A stretch of 60,818 nt of DNA, taken from contig JABDJO010000110.1 of assembly GCA_013002465.1 (NCBI GenBank), positions 1-60,818 of the forward strand. The letters run 5' to 3'. Source of the stretch: Silicimonas sp. GTDB lineage: Bacteria; Pseudomonadota; Alphaproteobacteria; Rhodobacterales; Rhodobacteraceae. The notes beneath the pieces were generated by a model. The model did no database searches. It saw nothing but the letters and a program-made list of their open reading frames with translations, and was not told the origin of the DNA. Positions 17,566-26,529 of the stretch are shown here, piece by piece. A program made the translations under genes and the position numbers. How positions within the stretch are numbered: the first letter of the stretch is position 1; each line of letters begins with the position of its first letter.

Positions 17566-18882
17566 CTAGGCTTCGGTAAAGGCATGGTCGCCGAGAGCGC
17601 GGAGCGGTTTCAGAAGATAGGTGAGCACATTCTTGCTGTCCGACATGATGTCCACCGACACCGTCATGCCGGGAAGGACCGGTCGATTGCCCAGACGTAA
17701 TTCCCCTTCGTGGTTGGGCAGGGAAATCACCACGCGGAAGACCGTTTCGCCGGTTTCCGTTTCATAGCTGGAAGGTGAAACGGACGTGACTCTGCCAACT
17801 ATTTCGCCAAACCGGGTGAAATCATAGGACAGGACCTTCATCCGCGCTTCCATGCCAAGCAACACGGATCCGATTTCATCTGCCGACACCTCGACCTCGG
17901 CCTCCACGATGCCCTCGTCGGGGACGATTTCCGCGATCAGTTCGCCCGGCGCAAGCACTTCGCGCGGGTTGGATACAGACAACTCCATAATCGTACCCGC
18001 AACAGAAGCCCTTACCACGGCGCGTTCGATCCGGGCGGCGACTTCGGACATGGACAAGGTGACTGCGATCATTTGTTCTTCAATCTCGGCGCGGCGCAGG
18101 GCCGCCTCTCGCTGGCGATTTGCGATGATCTCGGCCTCTTTCAAAAGATTGGAATCCATGGCGTTTCGCTGTGACGCGATTTCGCCGTGGATTTCCAGGA
18201 TGGCGCGTTCAAGCTGAAGCCGTTCACGCTCCAACTGTTCGACGGCGTTCAGCGAAATGGCGCCAGAATTCAAACCCTTCCGATTGCGGGCAAGTCGGCC
18301 GCCAAGAATTTCAAGCTCTTGCTCGAAATTCTTTCGGCGCTTTTCGAGTATGGTGATCGTGGCGTCCCGCGCCCGGCTGTCCGAATAGATCAGATCTAGT
18401 TGCGCCGCGAGATACGATTGCTCGGCCCAGAACAGAAGTTCCTCGGACGAAAGTTCGTCCAGCGTTGCGAAATCCGGGATCGTTCCCTTGTTTTCCAGAA
18501 CGAACGCCACCCGCCCCAGTTCGGCGGCGAACGAGTTTCGGGCAGCGCGAAGCCGAGACATCTCGCGCTCCAGGCTGTCGGTGTCGAGCACCAATAGCCG
18601 CGTTCCAACATCTACACGCTGGCCGGGAACCGCTTCAAGCCGGGCGACGATGCCGCCATCGGGGTGTTCGACGTGTTCGACATGGGCGCGCGTCTGAATG
18701 ACGCCGGTTCCTGTGGTGATTTCAGTCACCGGCGTGGAAGCGGCCCAGACAAACAGCAGGAACATGGCGGCCAAGATTGTGGCGATGATCGCCCGCGGGA
18801 ACCTTTCGTCGTGAACCTCGGGGAGGGCGGCGCTGGCGTTCAGTTCCTTCAGTGCCGCCACGTTGGTGGGCTGCTGTTTCAT
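17566..18882 (-). CDS. Type I secretion membrane fusion protein (HlyD family)
   Basis: 438 residues. A cytoplasmic N-terminus is followed by one membrane helix (about residues 30-50) and an ATPVTEITTGTGVIQ-like beta entry (STPVTEITTGTGVIQT). A long coiled coil fills about residues 100-290, and a C-terminal barrel contains the segment VSPSSYETETGETVFRVVI, the HlyD-family signature region. It bridges the inner-membrane ABC exporter and the outer-membrane channel and contacts the substrate. Its start overlaps the ABC gene stop by four bases. It is the last gene of the exporter string. Confidence 0.9.
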   Translation of the reverse strand: MKQQPTNVAALKELNASAALPEVHDERFPRAIIATILAAMFLLFVWAASTPVTEITTGTGVIQTRAHVEHVEHPDGGIVARLEAVPGQRVDVGTRLLVLDTDSLEREMSRLRAARNSFAAELGRVAFVLENKGTIPDFATLDELSSEELLFWAEQSYLAAQLDLIYSDSRARDATITILEKRRKNFEQELEILGGRLARNRKGLNSGAISLNAVEQLERERLQLERAILEIHGEIASQRNAMDSNLLKEAEIIANRQREAALRRAEIEEQMIAVTLSMSEVAARIERAVVRASVAGTIMELSVSNPREVLAPGELIAEIVPDEGIVEAEVEVSADEIGSVLLGMEARMKVLSYDFTRFGEIVGRVTSVSPSSYETETGETVFRVVISLPNHEGELRLGNRPVLPGMTVSVDIMSDSKNVLTYLLKPLRALGDHAFTEA

Positions 18883-21077
18883 GATGCTTCCTTTTCAAGG
18901 TCCGCCGTGGCCCGCATGACCGCTGCACCGGCATTCAGGAAGATGACCGCATCGGTGCGCTTCATCAGGCTGGGTCGATGGGTGACGACAACAATGGTCA
19001 TTGTGCCGCGACGGGATTCCAACGCAGCGACCAAGTGTGCTTCGAGTGACGGGTCAAGATTGCCAGCGGGTTCGTCCAACAAAAGCACCGCGGGGTTGGT
19101 CAGCAGCGCCTGCGCAAGCGCGATGCCGGTTAGAACGCCTGGCGACAACAGGTCGCCGTCACCCGATGGGTCCAACCTGGTGTGCATGCCGTCAGGCAGC
19201 GCATTGACCCAATCGCCCAGTCCAACCTCAGCCATGATGCCGGTCAGACGGTCGTCATTGGCGCTTGGGTCGGCCAGCCGCAGATTTTGAGCGACCGAGC
19301 CATAAAAAAACAGCGGTTGCTGCGATACAAAGGCGATATTGCGGGCGCGAAATGCCTGCGAAAGCTGCGTCAGGTTCAGGTCATTGAACAACACCGTCCC
19401 TGCTTGGGGGGCCAGTTGCCCGGCCAGCACCCGTAGCAAGGTGGTCTTGCCCGAACCGGATTTGCCGGTGACAGCCACGAAATCCCCATGGGATATGTCC
19501 AGACGAATGCCTGCAAGGGTTGGTACAATTGATTTCGGATGGCGAAAGGCGACGCCCTGCGCCTCAAGATGCCCCGCTGGCTCAATGAGATGCCCGGCGC
19601 TGCTTCCGCTTTCCTCCTCGGGAAGCCGCATCAACGTGTCAATCTGATTGAAAAGACCGACAACGTCCTGAAGTTTCGGCAAAAGCTGAAGCGCTTGCTG
19701 GACCGGGGCGAACAGACGCCAGGTCAGGATTGTCGCCGCGACAAGGGCACCGCCGGTCATGTTGCCCTGCATGACAAGAAGCGCGCCAAGGCCGATGGTG
19801 GAAGCGGCCGCAAGGGGAAGGCTGATGTGCGAAATCGCAGCCAGCCAACGGGTCAGCGCATTGAGGCGACGGCGTGATCGCGCCAGATCGCGGGCCTTGG
19901 CGTCGGCCTTTGCCACCCAGATCGGTGCAAGGCCTTCGCGGGCGATCTGGCGCCGTTGCTCAAGCACTTCAAGCACGACGCGGTTCAGAATGCCCAAGGC
20001 CGCGCCTTGCTTGCGGCTTTCACGGCGGATGGCGGGGGCAAGGAAAATCGCAAGCGCTGCAGAAAGCGCGGCGTAGGCTGCAAGCACAACGGCGAGGGGC
20101 CAGGCGATGACGGCGACGGCGGCAAGGAACAGCACGGCAAGGGGCAGTTCGAGGATCAACAAGACGAAGGGGCCGCCGAAGAGATCCCGGATCGATTCGA
20201 ACTGACGCAGGCGGGCAAGTTGATCGCTGAGCGAGACACCCGACAGCATGGACGCCGGCAAGTGCAGGAGTTTGCCAAGAAGCGCGCTTCCCAGGATGAA
20301 CTCCAACCGCCCCGAAACGCGGCCTACAAGATCGGCCCGGATCCGTCGAAAGCTGAAATCAATGCAAAGGACCAGGCCCATCCCAGCCAGGATCCCGGCG
20401 AGAGTTGCATGATTGCGCGTCGGGATGACCGTATCGAATATCTTGATGATCCCGAATGCGATTGAAATGGCCAGAATGCCGGAAAGCAGCGTCAGGACCA
20501 GCATCAGCCGCATCTCGGGCACAAAGCGGCTGATGGTCTGTTCCGTCCAACTGAACTGCCCCAGTTTTTCCGGCCGGGTCGCTTGTGTCAGGTCACTGTG
20601 CTGTTCAAAGCGAATGGCGTAATAGAACTGACTGCGCCCGACACTTCTGACGGATTCCTCAAGTTCGCCAGGCTGAACAAGTTCAATTCCAGGTTGGGTA
20701 TGGCGGATCAACCAGAGGCGGCCGTCATTGTCCGCAACCAGAGTTGCGGCGGGACAATTGGCCAATTGACGGCCGGTCATTCTGGAAAACTCGCTTGGAA
20801 ACCCAAGCGAGGCAACGGTCGAGCGGATTTCGTTGATCCCGAATGTATCGCTATAGTGCGGCAGGGCGCCTGCCAGTCGTCGGGGGTCAGGATCCCACTC
20901 CAGACGCTCCAGAAGCACCACCAAAATCTGGGCCACGTCAGGCGGCACGGGCCGCCCACACAGCCGACCAGAGACCAATGCGTCGAAAAGGGCATCAAGT
21001 TCGAACATCTGCCCGGTCTTGTCGGAGCTGGCATTGGCTGTCGGTGGCGCGATCCTGGATGATATGATTTTCGTCAT
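18879..21077 (-). CDS. Type I secretion ABC exporter subunit with C39-like N-domain
   Basis: 732 residues. About residues 25-160 form a C39-peptidase-like domain without a recognisable catalytic triad, of the kind that binds rather than cuts RTX substrates. The membrane domain follows (about 185-470), then the nucleotide-binding domain: Walker A GKSGSGKTT (538-546), Walker B VLLLDEPAGNLD (about 664-675) and switch histidine 700 in VVVTHRP. The ABC signature is LSPGV instead of LSGGQ. It overlaps the upstream ABC gene and the downstream adaptor gene by four bases each. It most likely works as a heterodimer with the 548-residue subunit. Confidence 0.85.
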   Translation of the reverse strand: MTKIISSRIAPPTANASSDKTGQMFELDALFDALVSGRLCGRPVPPDVAQILVVLLERLEWDPDPRRLAGALPHYSDTFGINEIRSTVASLGFPSEFSRMTGRQLANCPAATLVADNDGRLWLIRHTQPGIELVQPGELEESVRSVGRSQFYYAIRFEQHSDLTQATRPEKLGQFSWTEQTISRFVPEMRLMLVLTLLSGILAISIAFGIIKIFDTVIPTRNHATLAGILAGMGLVLCIDFSFRRIRADLVGRVSGRLEFILGSALLGKLLHLPASMLSGVSLSDQLARLRQFESIRDLFGGPFVLLILELPLAVLFLAAVAVIAWPLAVVLAAYAALSAALAIFLAPAIRRESRKQGAALGILNRVVLEVLEQRRQIAREGLAPIWVAKADAKARDLARSRRRLNALTRWLAAISHISLPLAAASTIGLGALLVMQGNMTGGALVAATILTWRLFAPVQQALQLLPKLQDVVGLFNQIDTLMRLPEEESGSSAGHLIEPAGHLEAQGVAFRHPKSIVPTLAGIRLDISHGDFVAVTGKSGSGKTTLLRVLAGQLAPQAGTVLFNDLNLTQLSQAFRARNIAFVSQQPLFFYGSVAQNLRLADPSANDDRLTGIMAEVGLGDWVNALPDGMHTRLDPSGDGDLLSPGVLTGIALAQALLTNPAVLLLDEPAGNLDPSLEAHLVAALESRRGTMTIVVVTHRPSLMKRTDAVIFLNAGAAVMRATADLEKEAS

Positions 21078-22720
21078 GAAACGGCCAGTTCACTCGCGTC
21101 CGTGTGAATCAGGCTGTCGACGTCAATGACCCTGGTCGCCATCTTGAGATACGACGGGCGATTGGACACAAGAACGAGGATCCCGTCGCCAAGGCCGGTC
21201 TGCAAAATGGACAAAAGCCGTGCGTCGGCATCGCGATCAAGCGCGCCATTGGCTTCGTCAAAGAGGATAACATCGGGATCGCACACCAGGCCGCCAACGA
21301 TGGTGATGGCGTCCGCCAAAGATTTGGGAAGCGCCGCCCTGGTGTCGGGCCCGACTTTCAGGTCGAACCCTTCGGGACTTTGCGAAATCGTGCCTTCGAT
21401 CCCGATCTGCCGGGCAAGGTCTATTGCGCGATCGCGGTAAAGTTTCGGTTGGAACGCGGTCAGGTTTTCGATCAGCGTACCGAAAACAAGTGTGTTGTCA
21501 CCACCCAAAAGTTTTATCTGCCTGCGCCGGTCTTCAAGGCGGTATTCACTTGCATCGCGACCATTCAATTGAATGGACCCGGCCGCGAGCTTCAGTTCGC
21601 CAATCAGCAATCGCAGGAGCATCCCGCGCGCCTGCCGGTTCGTGCCCGAAACGGCAAGGCATTCACCGCGCTTCAACGTCAGATTGACGTCGGTCAGCTG
21701 GATTCCCAGAACCGGATCGGGCCAGGTCGTCACGCCACAAAGGTCAATTTCGTCAATCCGTTGCAAAGGCAGGGCACCTTCCGGAATTTCCGGCATGGTC
21801 AGAATTTCCTCAAGATCCATTCGCTGCTGTCGGTGGTTTTCCGACCCGGCCATAAACGCCTCGATCCTCAGAACAGGTTGAATGATCCGCCCGGTCAAAA
21901 GAACGATTGCGGCCAGCGATCCCACGGACATGCCGCCTTGAATGACAATCATGGCCCCGACCGAGCCGATCAGGAGCGGTGCGAGGGTTCCGATCAGAGC
22001 GGTAAACCCCTGGGCCATCTGAACCGACCGCGCGGTATCCGCGCTGATCGCCGCCGCACTGCCCAGCAGGCGTTCATAGCGGCGCAGCATGAAATCCTCG
22101 ATACGCATGGATTTGACGACGCCAATGCCGCGCAACAACTCGGCAAGAAAGCTGTGGCGGCGCTCTTCGTTATCCTTACGCCTGATCTGATGGGCCAGGA
22201 CACCCCGGCGCGCGACCCGCAGCACAAGGAAAAGAAAGGCCAGTATGACAAAGACCGAAAGGCCCAACACCGGCGAAATCAATGCGATCACACACAAGAA
22301 CAGGAATGCGAACGGCAGGTCCAGAGGATCAAGTGAGGAAGTCCCGACATGGATGGTGCGCAGGCGCTCAATTCCAGTGACGCAACGGTAAAGATGCCCC
22401 TGACTGACGTGGTTTTCCTGAGTCGGATCCGCCTGCAACAGCGCGTTGATCGCGGCGGGATACGCGGTTCTTTCGAAACGTTCCGCGGCAAGTTCAAGCA
22501 GTTGGCGCCGCGCTGATCGCAACAAAACCTCGGCAATGATCGCACCAACGACCATGATGCCAAGCGCCGTAAGGGTTTCGTACCCCAGATTTGGAATCAC
22601 GCGGTCATAGATGTGAATCATCGCCATCGGGATGGCCAGCGACAGGATATTCGCCCCGAAAGAGGCGATGATGATCGACGGGTCACGCCGAGATGCACTC
22701 AGTATGGAATCTGCCCGCAC
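21074..22720 (-). CDS. Type I secretion ABC subunit with degenerate ATPase
   Basis: 548 residues: a PrtD-like membrane domain (about 10-290) and a nucleotide-binding domain that has lost key residues. The Walker A position reads GTNRQARGM (359-367) without the GKS/T core, the signature position reads LPKSLADA instead of LSGGQ, and the switch histidine is asparagine 520 (VLVSNRP). Walker B (VILFDEANGALD) is kept. It should therefore not hydrolyse ATP alone and probably pairs with the 732-residue subunit encoded immediately downstream (ATGA overlap). It is the first gene of the exporter string, 90 bases after the RTX gene. Confidence 0.85.
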   Translation of the reverse strand: MRADSILSASRRDPSIIIASFGANILSLAIPMAMIHIYDRVIPNLGYETLTALGIMVVGAIIAEVLLRSARRQLLELAAERFERTAYPAAINALLQADPTQENHVSQGHLYRCVTGIERLRTIHVGTSSLDPLDLPFAFLFLCVIALISPVLGLSVFVILAFLFLVLRVARRGVLAHQIRRKDNEERRHSFLAELLRGIGVVKSMRIEDFMLRRYERLLGSAAAISADTARSVQMAQGFTALIGTLAPLLIGSVGAMIVIQGGMSVGSLAAIVLLTGRIIQPVLRIEAFMAGSENHRQQRMDLEEILTMPEIPEGALPLQRIDEIDLCGVTTWPDPVLGIQLTDVNLTLKRGECLAVSGTNRQARGMLLRLLIGELKLAAGSIQLNGRDASEYRLEDRRRQIKLLGGDNTLVFGTLIENLTAFQPKLYRDRAIDLARQIGIEGTISQSPEGFDLKVGPDTRAALPKSLADAITIVGGLVCDPDVILFDEANGALDRDADARLLSILQTGLGDGILVLVSNRPSYLKMATRVIDVDSLIHTDASELAVS

Positions 22721-22809
22721 TTATCTGCCGAAATCCATGAACGTTTCGGCGAGATTACGCGGTGGTGGCCAAAATTCGGTTAATGGCGCAAAGGCGTCAG
22801 ATCGCGACG

Positions 22810-24279
22810 TCAGATGCCGATGCGCTCGACCCCGGTGAAGTCTATCGTACCACCGTCGTCGAATGTGATCACACCCGAGGCATCCGCAGTAAGCTCTATT
22901 GAATCAAGCGATTGCGCAGTGACAGAATGGCCTTCGTCCAGCAGCATGGTCCACCCTTCGCCGGCGACCGTGTTTCCCGAGACTGTCACATCGCCTGTAA
23001 ACCCAGCCAATTCGATTGTGTCCAACCAGCCCTCGCCGCCGTTGATCGTGTCGCTGCCCTGAAGTGCCGTCGCAACGAACACATCGTTCCCGTCCCCGCC
23101 TTTCATCCCGTCATCGCCGGTGCCGCCGATCATAAGATCGTCACCTTCGCCGCCTTTCAGGTCGTCGTCGTCGCCGCCACCATCGAGGGTATCATCACCA
23201 CCGCCGCCTTTCAGGTCATCGTCGCCATCGCCACCACTTAAGTCATCGTCCCCGTCGCCACCTTTGATTTTGTCGTCGCCACCGTGGCCAGCGATGACAT
23301 CGTCGCCATCGCTGCCATTCAGTTTGTCATCCCCATCACCACCCGCGATGCCACCATCCCCGTCTTCATCGCCGCCACCGCCATCGGTGACCTCGGGGGC
23401 GTCGTTCAGGGCGTCTTCCGGGGTGAGATCGCCGTCCGTGAAGCGCAGGGTCTCGACCCCGGTGAGTGTGTCGGTGCCGTCGGGCGATCCGGGCCGGGTG
23501 TCGGTGACGGTATAGGTGCCGCCCGCTTCGGTGATGGTGTAATCGGCCCAGGCGCCGGTGAAGACGGCGGTATCATGGCCCGCCCCGCCCGCGATGGCAT
23601 CGTCGCCCGCGCCGCCCTGGAGGATATCGTCGCCCGCGTCGCCCAGAAGGCTGTCGTCGCCCGCCCCGGCATCAAGCGCATCGGCCCCGTCGCCACCGGC
23701 GAGCGTGTCGCCGCCCCCGCCGCCCGTCAGAGTGTCGGCCCCGGCGGCCCCGGTGAGGGCATCCTCGCCATCGCCGCCTGCCAGGTCATCCGCGCCCGCC
23801 CCGCCGGTGACCTGGTCGTTGCCGGCCCCGGCGTCGATCGTGGCACCCGCGTCGTGGCCCTGAATGGTGTCGTCGCCGCTGCCGCCGGTGATCTGGGTCT
23901 CGGCCACGCCGGTGTCGGTGAAGACCGCGCCGCCATCGCCCAGAACAATCGCCTCGGCCATATCACCAACGGTGACATCTATCGGCCAGGGGTTTGACGT
24001 GCCCGCTGGCGTGGTGGCCGTGACGTACAGGGTATCTGTCGGGCCGGCTTCGAAGTTCGGATCTGCGCCGGGCGCAAGGCGGATCGTGTTGCCTTCCAGG
24101 ACGTAGTCCATCGGGCTGATCGGGTTGCCGTCGGCATCGGTGAATTGATAGGTGATCGTATCGCCGTACTGACCAAACTCCGGAAGGGCGAGAATGGCCG
24201 TGCCGTCTGGGCTGTTTTCGATCAACGATGCCTGAAAGGCGTCATCCGGATTGGGTTCGGGTGTCGGCTCTGGCACCAA
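22810..24279 (-). CDS. RTX calcium-binding protein, C-terminal fragment after a frameshift
   Basis: 489 codons, read from a TTG at 24279 that has no convincing ribosome binding site. Two blocks of GGxGxDxUx nonapeptide repeats lie at about residues 132-236 and 313-400; they would fold as calcium-filled beta rolls outside the cell. Between them is a roseobacter-type spacer (DTRPGSPDGTDTLTGVETLRF). The C-terminus (FDDGGTIDFTGVERIGI) looks like a type I secretion signal. The open frame continues upstream of the TTG to a stop near 24348 and joins the next gene fragment by a one-base shift. It is very probably the substrate of the adjacent exporter. Confidence 0.8.
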   Translation of the reverse strand: MVPEPTPEPNPDDAFQASLIENSPDGTAILALPEFGQYGDTITYQFTDADGNPISPMDYVLEGNTIRLAPGADPNFEAGPTDTLYVTATTPAGTSNPWPIDVTVGDMAEAIVLGDGGAVFTDTGVAETQITGGSGDDTIQGHDAGATIDAGAGNDQVTGGAGADDLAGGDGEDALTGAAGADTLTGGGGGDTLAGGDGADALDAGAGDDSLLGDAGDDILQGGAGDDAIAGGAGHDTAVFTGAWADYTITEAGGTYTVTDTRPGSPDGTDTLTGVETLRFTDGDLTPEDALNDAPEVTDGGGGDEDGDGGIAGGDGDDKLNGSDGDDVIAGHGGDDKIKGGDGDDDLSGGDGDDDLKGGGGDDTLDGGGDDDDLKGGEGDDLMIGGTGDDGMKGGDGNDVFVATALQGSDTINGGEGWLDTIELAGFTGDVTVSGNTVAGEGWTMLLDEGHSVTAQSLDSIELTADASGVITFDDGGTIDFTGVERIGI

Positions 24280-24307
24280 TGGTTCTGGTTGATCTGCGAC
24301 GGATGCT

Positions 24308-24823
24308 TCAGCGACAGATGGTGATCTGTTGGGGGAGATCGCCTTGGGTCACACTGTGTTTCGGTTGCGTGACGGGTGTCGCTTCAACCTTGTTCACGAC
24401 GGGATGTGGCGCTGTTGGCTGGGCAATGCCGCCTTGTTGATCGGGTGTCGGAGCTTGATCGAATGAGGTCGGGTCAGGCTGAGTTACAGCCTGCGCAAAA
24501 TCCTGGGACGTTGATGGCGCTTGGTGCGATCCAATGGCCGGTGTTCCTGTCGCGCCCGGTGGCAAGGGAGCGGCGTCTATGCCGGGTTGTGACGCTGCAT
24601 GGGAACGCGCCACGGGTATGTCCGATGAGGTCGACACATACCCCGATAAGCTGGCGATGGCCGTTGGTGCGGCCGCGGCGATGTGAAGATCCGCGCCTTT
24701 GACCGCACCAAGGTCAATGGGCTGAAGATCGGCTGGAGCCGGGCCTGGCTCATTCTGATCTTGCTTGGAGTCGGCTTGCGATCCCGCTTTGTTCGGGTTC
24801 CGGGGTGTGGGATTTTGGGCCAT
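24308..24823 (-). CDS. N-terminal fragment of the RTX protein
   Basis: 171 codons beginning MAQNPTPRNP, with no signal peptide, which is correct for a type I secretion substrate. Low-complexity sequence rich in P, Q, T and A follows, with no domain recognised. The frame stops just after the cytosine run (G5 on the plus strand, 24331-24335). Removing one base there reads straight into the frame of the RTX repeats, giving one protein of 670 residues (24823 to 22810). It is therefore the 5' part of the same gene rather than a separate one. Confidence 0.65.
   Translation of the reverse strand: MAQNPTPRNPNKAGSQADSKQDQNEPGPAPADLQPIDLGAVKGADLHIAAAAPTAIASLSGYVSTSSDIPVARSHAASQPGIDAAPLPPGATGTPAIGSHQAPSTSQDFAQAVTQPDPTSFDQAPTPDQQGGIAQPTAPHPVVNKVEATPVTQPKHSVTQGDLPQQITICR
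24331..24335 (-). other. Frameshift site in the RTX gene (homopolymer of five)
   Basis: Five G on the plus strand, C5 in the gene sense. In the 5' frame it reads ctc-ccc-caa and soon hits TGA. With one C fewer it reads ctc-ccc-aac and continues in the frame of the 489-codon fragment with a proline/glutamate-rich linker that matches on both sides. It may be a sequencing error, a phase-variable tract or a true inactivating mutation. Confidence 0.65.
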
Positions 24824-24945
24824 GAATTACTCTCACTGAACACACACGCCCCTTAGCAAAGGATCGAGAAATGGCCGCAAAAGTCATTGCCAATCGCGGC
24901 TTAAGATTAACAAACCGCTAACGCCCAAGAGGGTTTGGTAGCTTC

Positions 24946-26319
24946 CTAATACGTTTCGAGGGCTTCACCGCCGGAGATCGAATAGGCCCATCCCTTGCCA
25001 ACAGAAACCTGAAGCTGGACCCAGGCCTGGGCGTGTTCGCTTTGGGCAAGCGCGAGGTCAAGGCGATTGCTGAGGCGTGTGCGTTCGGCATCAAGCACGT
25101 CGTCAATGGTCACCACACCCGCTTCATAGCTGCGCCGCGCCAGGTTCAGAACACGATCCGCGCTGCTTGTTGCCTGTTGATAGGCGGTCACCTGGGATTG
25201 GCGGGCATCGGTCAGGGTGAGCGAAGCCTGAACCTCCTCGATGCCCGTGATGAAGGTGTTGCGATAGGCGATTTCAGCCTGACGTGCGTCTGACAGGGCA
25301 ATGTTGCGGGCTGCACTTCGGCTGGTGCGGTCGAACATCGGGATCGAAAGGGTCGGGCCAAAGCTCCAGGTGTCGATGTCACCCGCAGTGACACTGCCGG
25401 CCAGCCGCAGGGACGGGTAAAGCTGGGCTTCGGACACCCCAATGGCGGCTGTGGCCGAAGCCAACCGGCGTTCGGATGCGCGGATATCGGGCCGGTTTCG
25501 TAAAAGGTCCGCGGGCACACCGGACGCCATCGCCATTCTTGGGCGAGGAATGGCTCGGGCCTGGTCAAGCTTCTGGGCCAGAACGCCGGTCGGCATGTTC
25601 AAGAGCGTCGCAATGCGGAACGTGTTGACCCGAGCCTGAGCTGTCAGGATCGGCAGCGAGGCTTCGGCGGTGGCCAGAAGCGAACGGGCCTGAGCGACCT
25701 CCAGCTGGGTTCCTTCCTGGGCCTCGGCGCGCTGGCGCGCGGTTTCAAGCGTGTTCCGGCGGCTGGCGATGGTGTCTTGGGTGATCCGGGCGGCGGCCTG
25801 ATAGTACCGAACCAAAACATAGCTGGACACAAGCTCGGCGAGATAGGCGAGCTTTACCGTGCCCGCATCGAACTGGGCCGCTTCCAGGTCGGCCAGGCTC
25901 TGTTCCGCTGATCGGCGGTATTCTCCAAATATATCAAAAACATAGAACGCATCGACATTCAGGTTGGTGGTGTCGGTCGCTGTGCCCGTGGATGCACGCG
26001 ACCGGCGGGCATCAAGCGAGGTATTTCCGTCGATCTGCTGTGCGACGCCGAAACGCCGCGTGTTTTCGCGCGCCGCAACGATGCGTTCCAAGGCCGCCTG
26101 GATATCGAGGTTCTGCGACAGTCCAATCGAAACAAGTTGGTTCAGGGCAGGGTCATCAAACCCATGCCACCAGGGCACGACCGAGGCGTCGCGCACGCCT
26201 TCAGATGCGCCGCCGACAAACCTGGCGGGCGCGTTCAGATCGGGGGCGGAATAGTCGGGGCCAAGTGCGGAGCATCCCGAAAACAGGACAACCGCAGCCA
26301 CACATACTGCCTTTTTCAT
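24946..26319 (-). CDS. Outer-membrane efflux lipoprotein, NodT/TolC type
   Basis: 457 residues from the ATG at 26319 (MKKAVCVAAVVLFSGCSALG). The lipobox FSGC puts the acylated cysteine at about residue 16. The start GPDYSAP and the block WWHGFDDPALNQLV are typical of the NodT subfamily of TolC-like channels. The pair of TolC repeats shows as two long helical hairpins, with RNRPDIRASERRLASATAAIGVSEAQLYPSL-type sequence between them. These channels usually serve RND pumps. Here no RND gene is near, but a type I exporter is encoded on the same strand just downstream, so it is the likely outer-membrane exit of that system. Confidence 0.88.
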   Translation of the reverse strand: MKKAVCVAAVVLFSGCSALGPDYSAPDLNAPARFVGGASEGVRDASVVPWWHGFDDPALNQLVSIGLSQNLDIQAALERIVAARENTRRFGVAQQIDGNTSLDARRSRASTGTATDTTNLNVDAFYVFDIFGEYRRSAEQSLADLEAAQFDAGTVKLAYLAELVSSYVLVRYYQAAARITQDTIASRRNTLETARQRAEAQEGTQLEVAQARSLLATAEASLPILTAQARVNTFRIATLLNMPTGVLAQKLDQARAIPRPRMAMASGVPADLLRNRPDIRASERRLASATAAIGVSEAQLYPSLRLAGSVTAGDIDTWSFGPTLSIPMFDRTSRSAARNIALSDARQAEIAYRNTFITGIEEVQASLTLTDARQSQVTAYQQATSSADRVLNLARRSYEAGVVTIDDVLDAERTRLSNRLDLALAQSEHAQAWVQLQVSVGKGWAYSISGGEALETY

Positions 26320-26529
26320 TACTGCCTCTGCGCTCGCGGGTTCGACGTAAATGCCATGCCCACAAGGATTATCTGTGATCCAGATTGTTTTCGGTTCCAA
26401 GAATAGGCGCGCGCCGCGCGCGACACCACGATGGAAAGCGATTCCCGGAAAACCCGCCTAACGCGTGTTTTCAAAAGCACACCCAATCAGGACGCGATCA
26501 TCGCGGTGCAAAGGGGGCTGACTTTCGAA

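Noticed and set aside
17558..17572. AGCCTA-CCC-TAGGCT as a bidirectional terminator between convergent operons
   Set aside because: Only a six-base stem with a three-base loop and no T-run on either side, and it overlaps the adaptor stop codon; too weak to call.
23100..23900. Short tandem DNA repeats that might be a CRISPR or satellite array
   Set aside because: The periodicity is that of nonapeptide RTX codons (27 bases) with no constant repeat and spacer structure.
22810..24279. RTX C-terminal fragment as an independent gene starting at the TTG
   Set aside because: No ribosome binding site; the frame continues upstream into linker sequence that joins the 24308-24823 frame after a one-base change.
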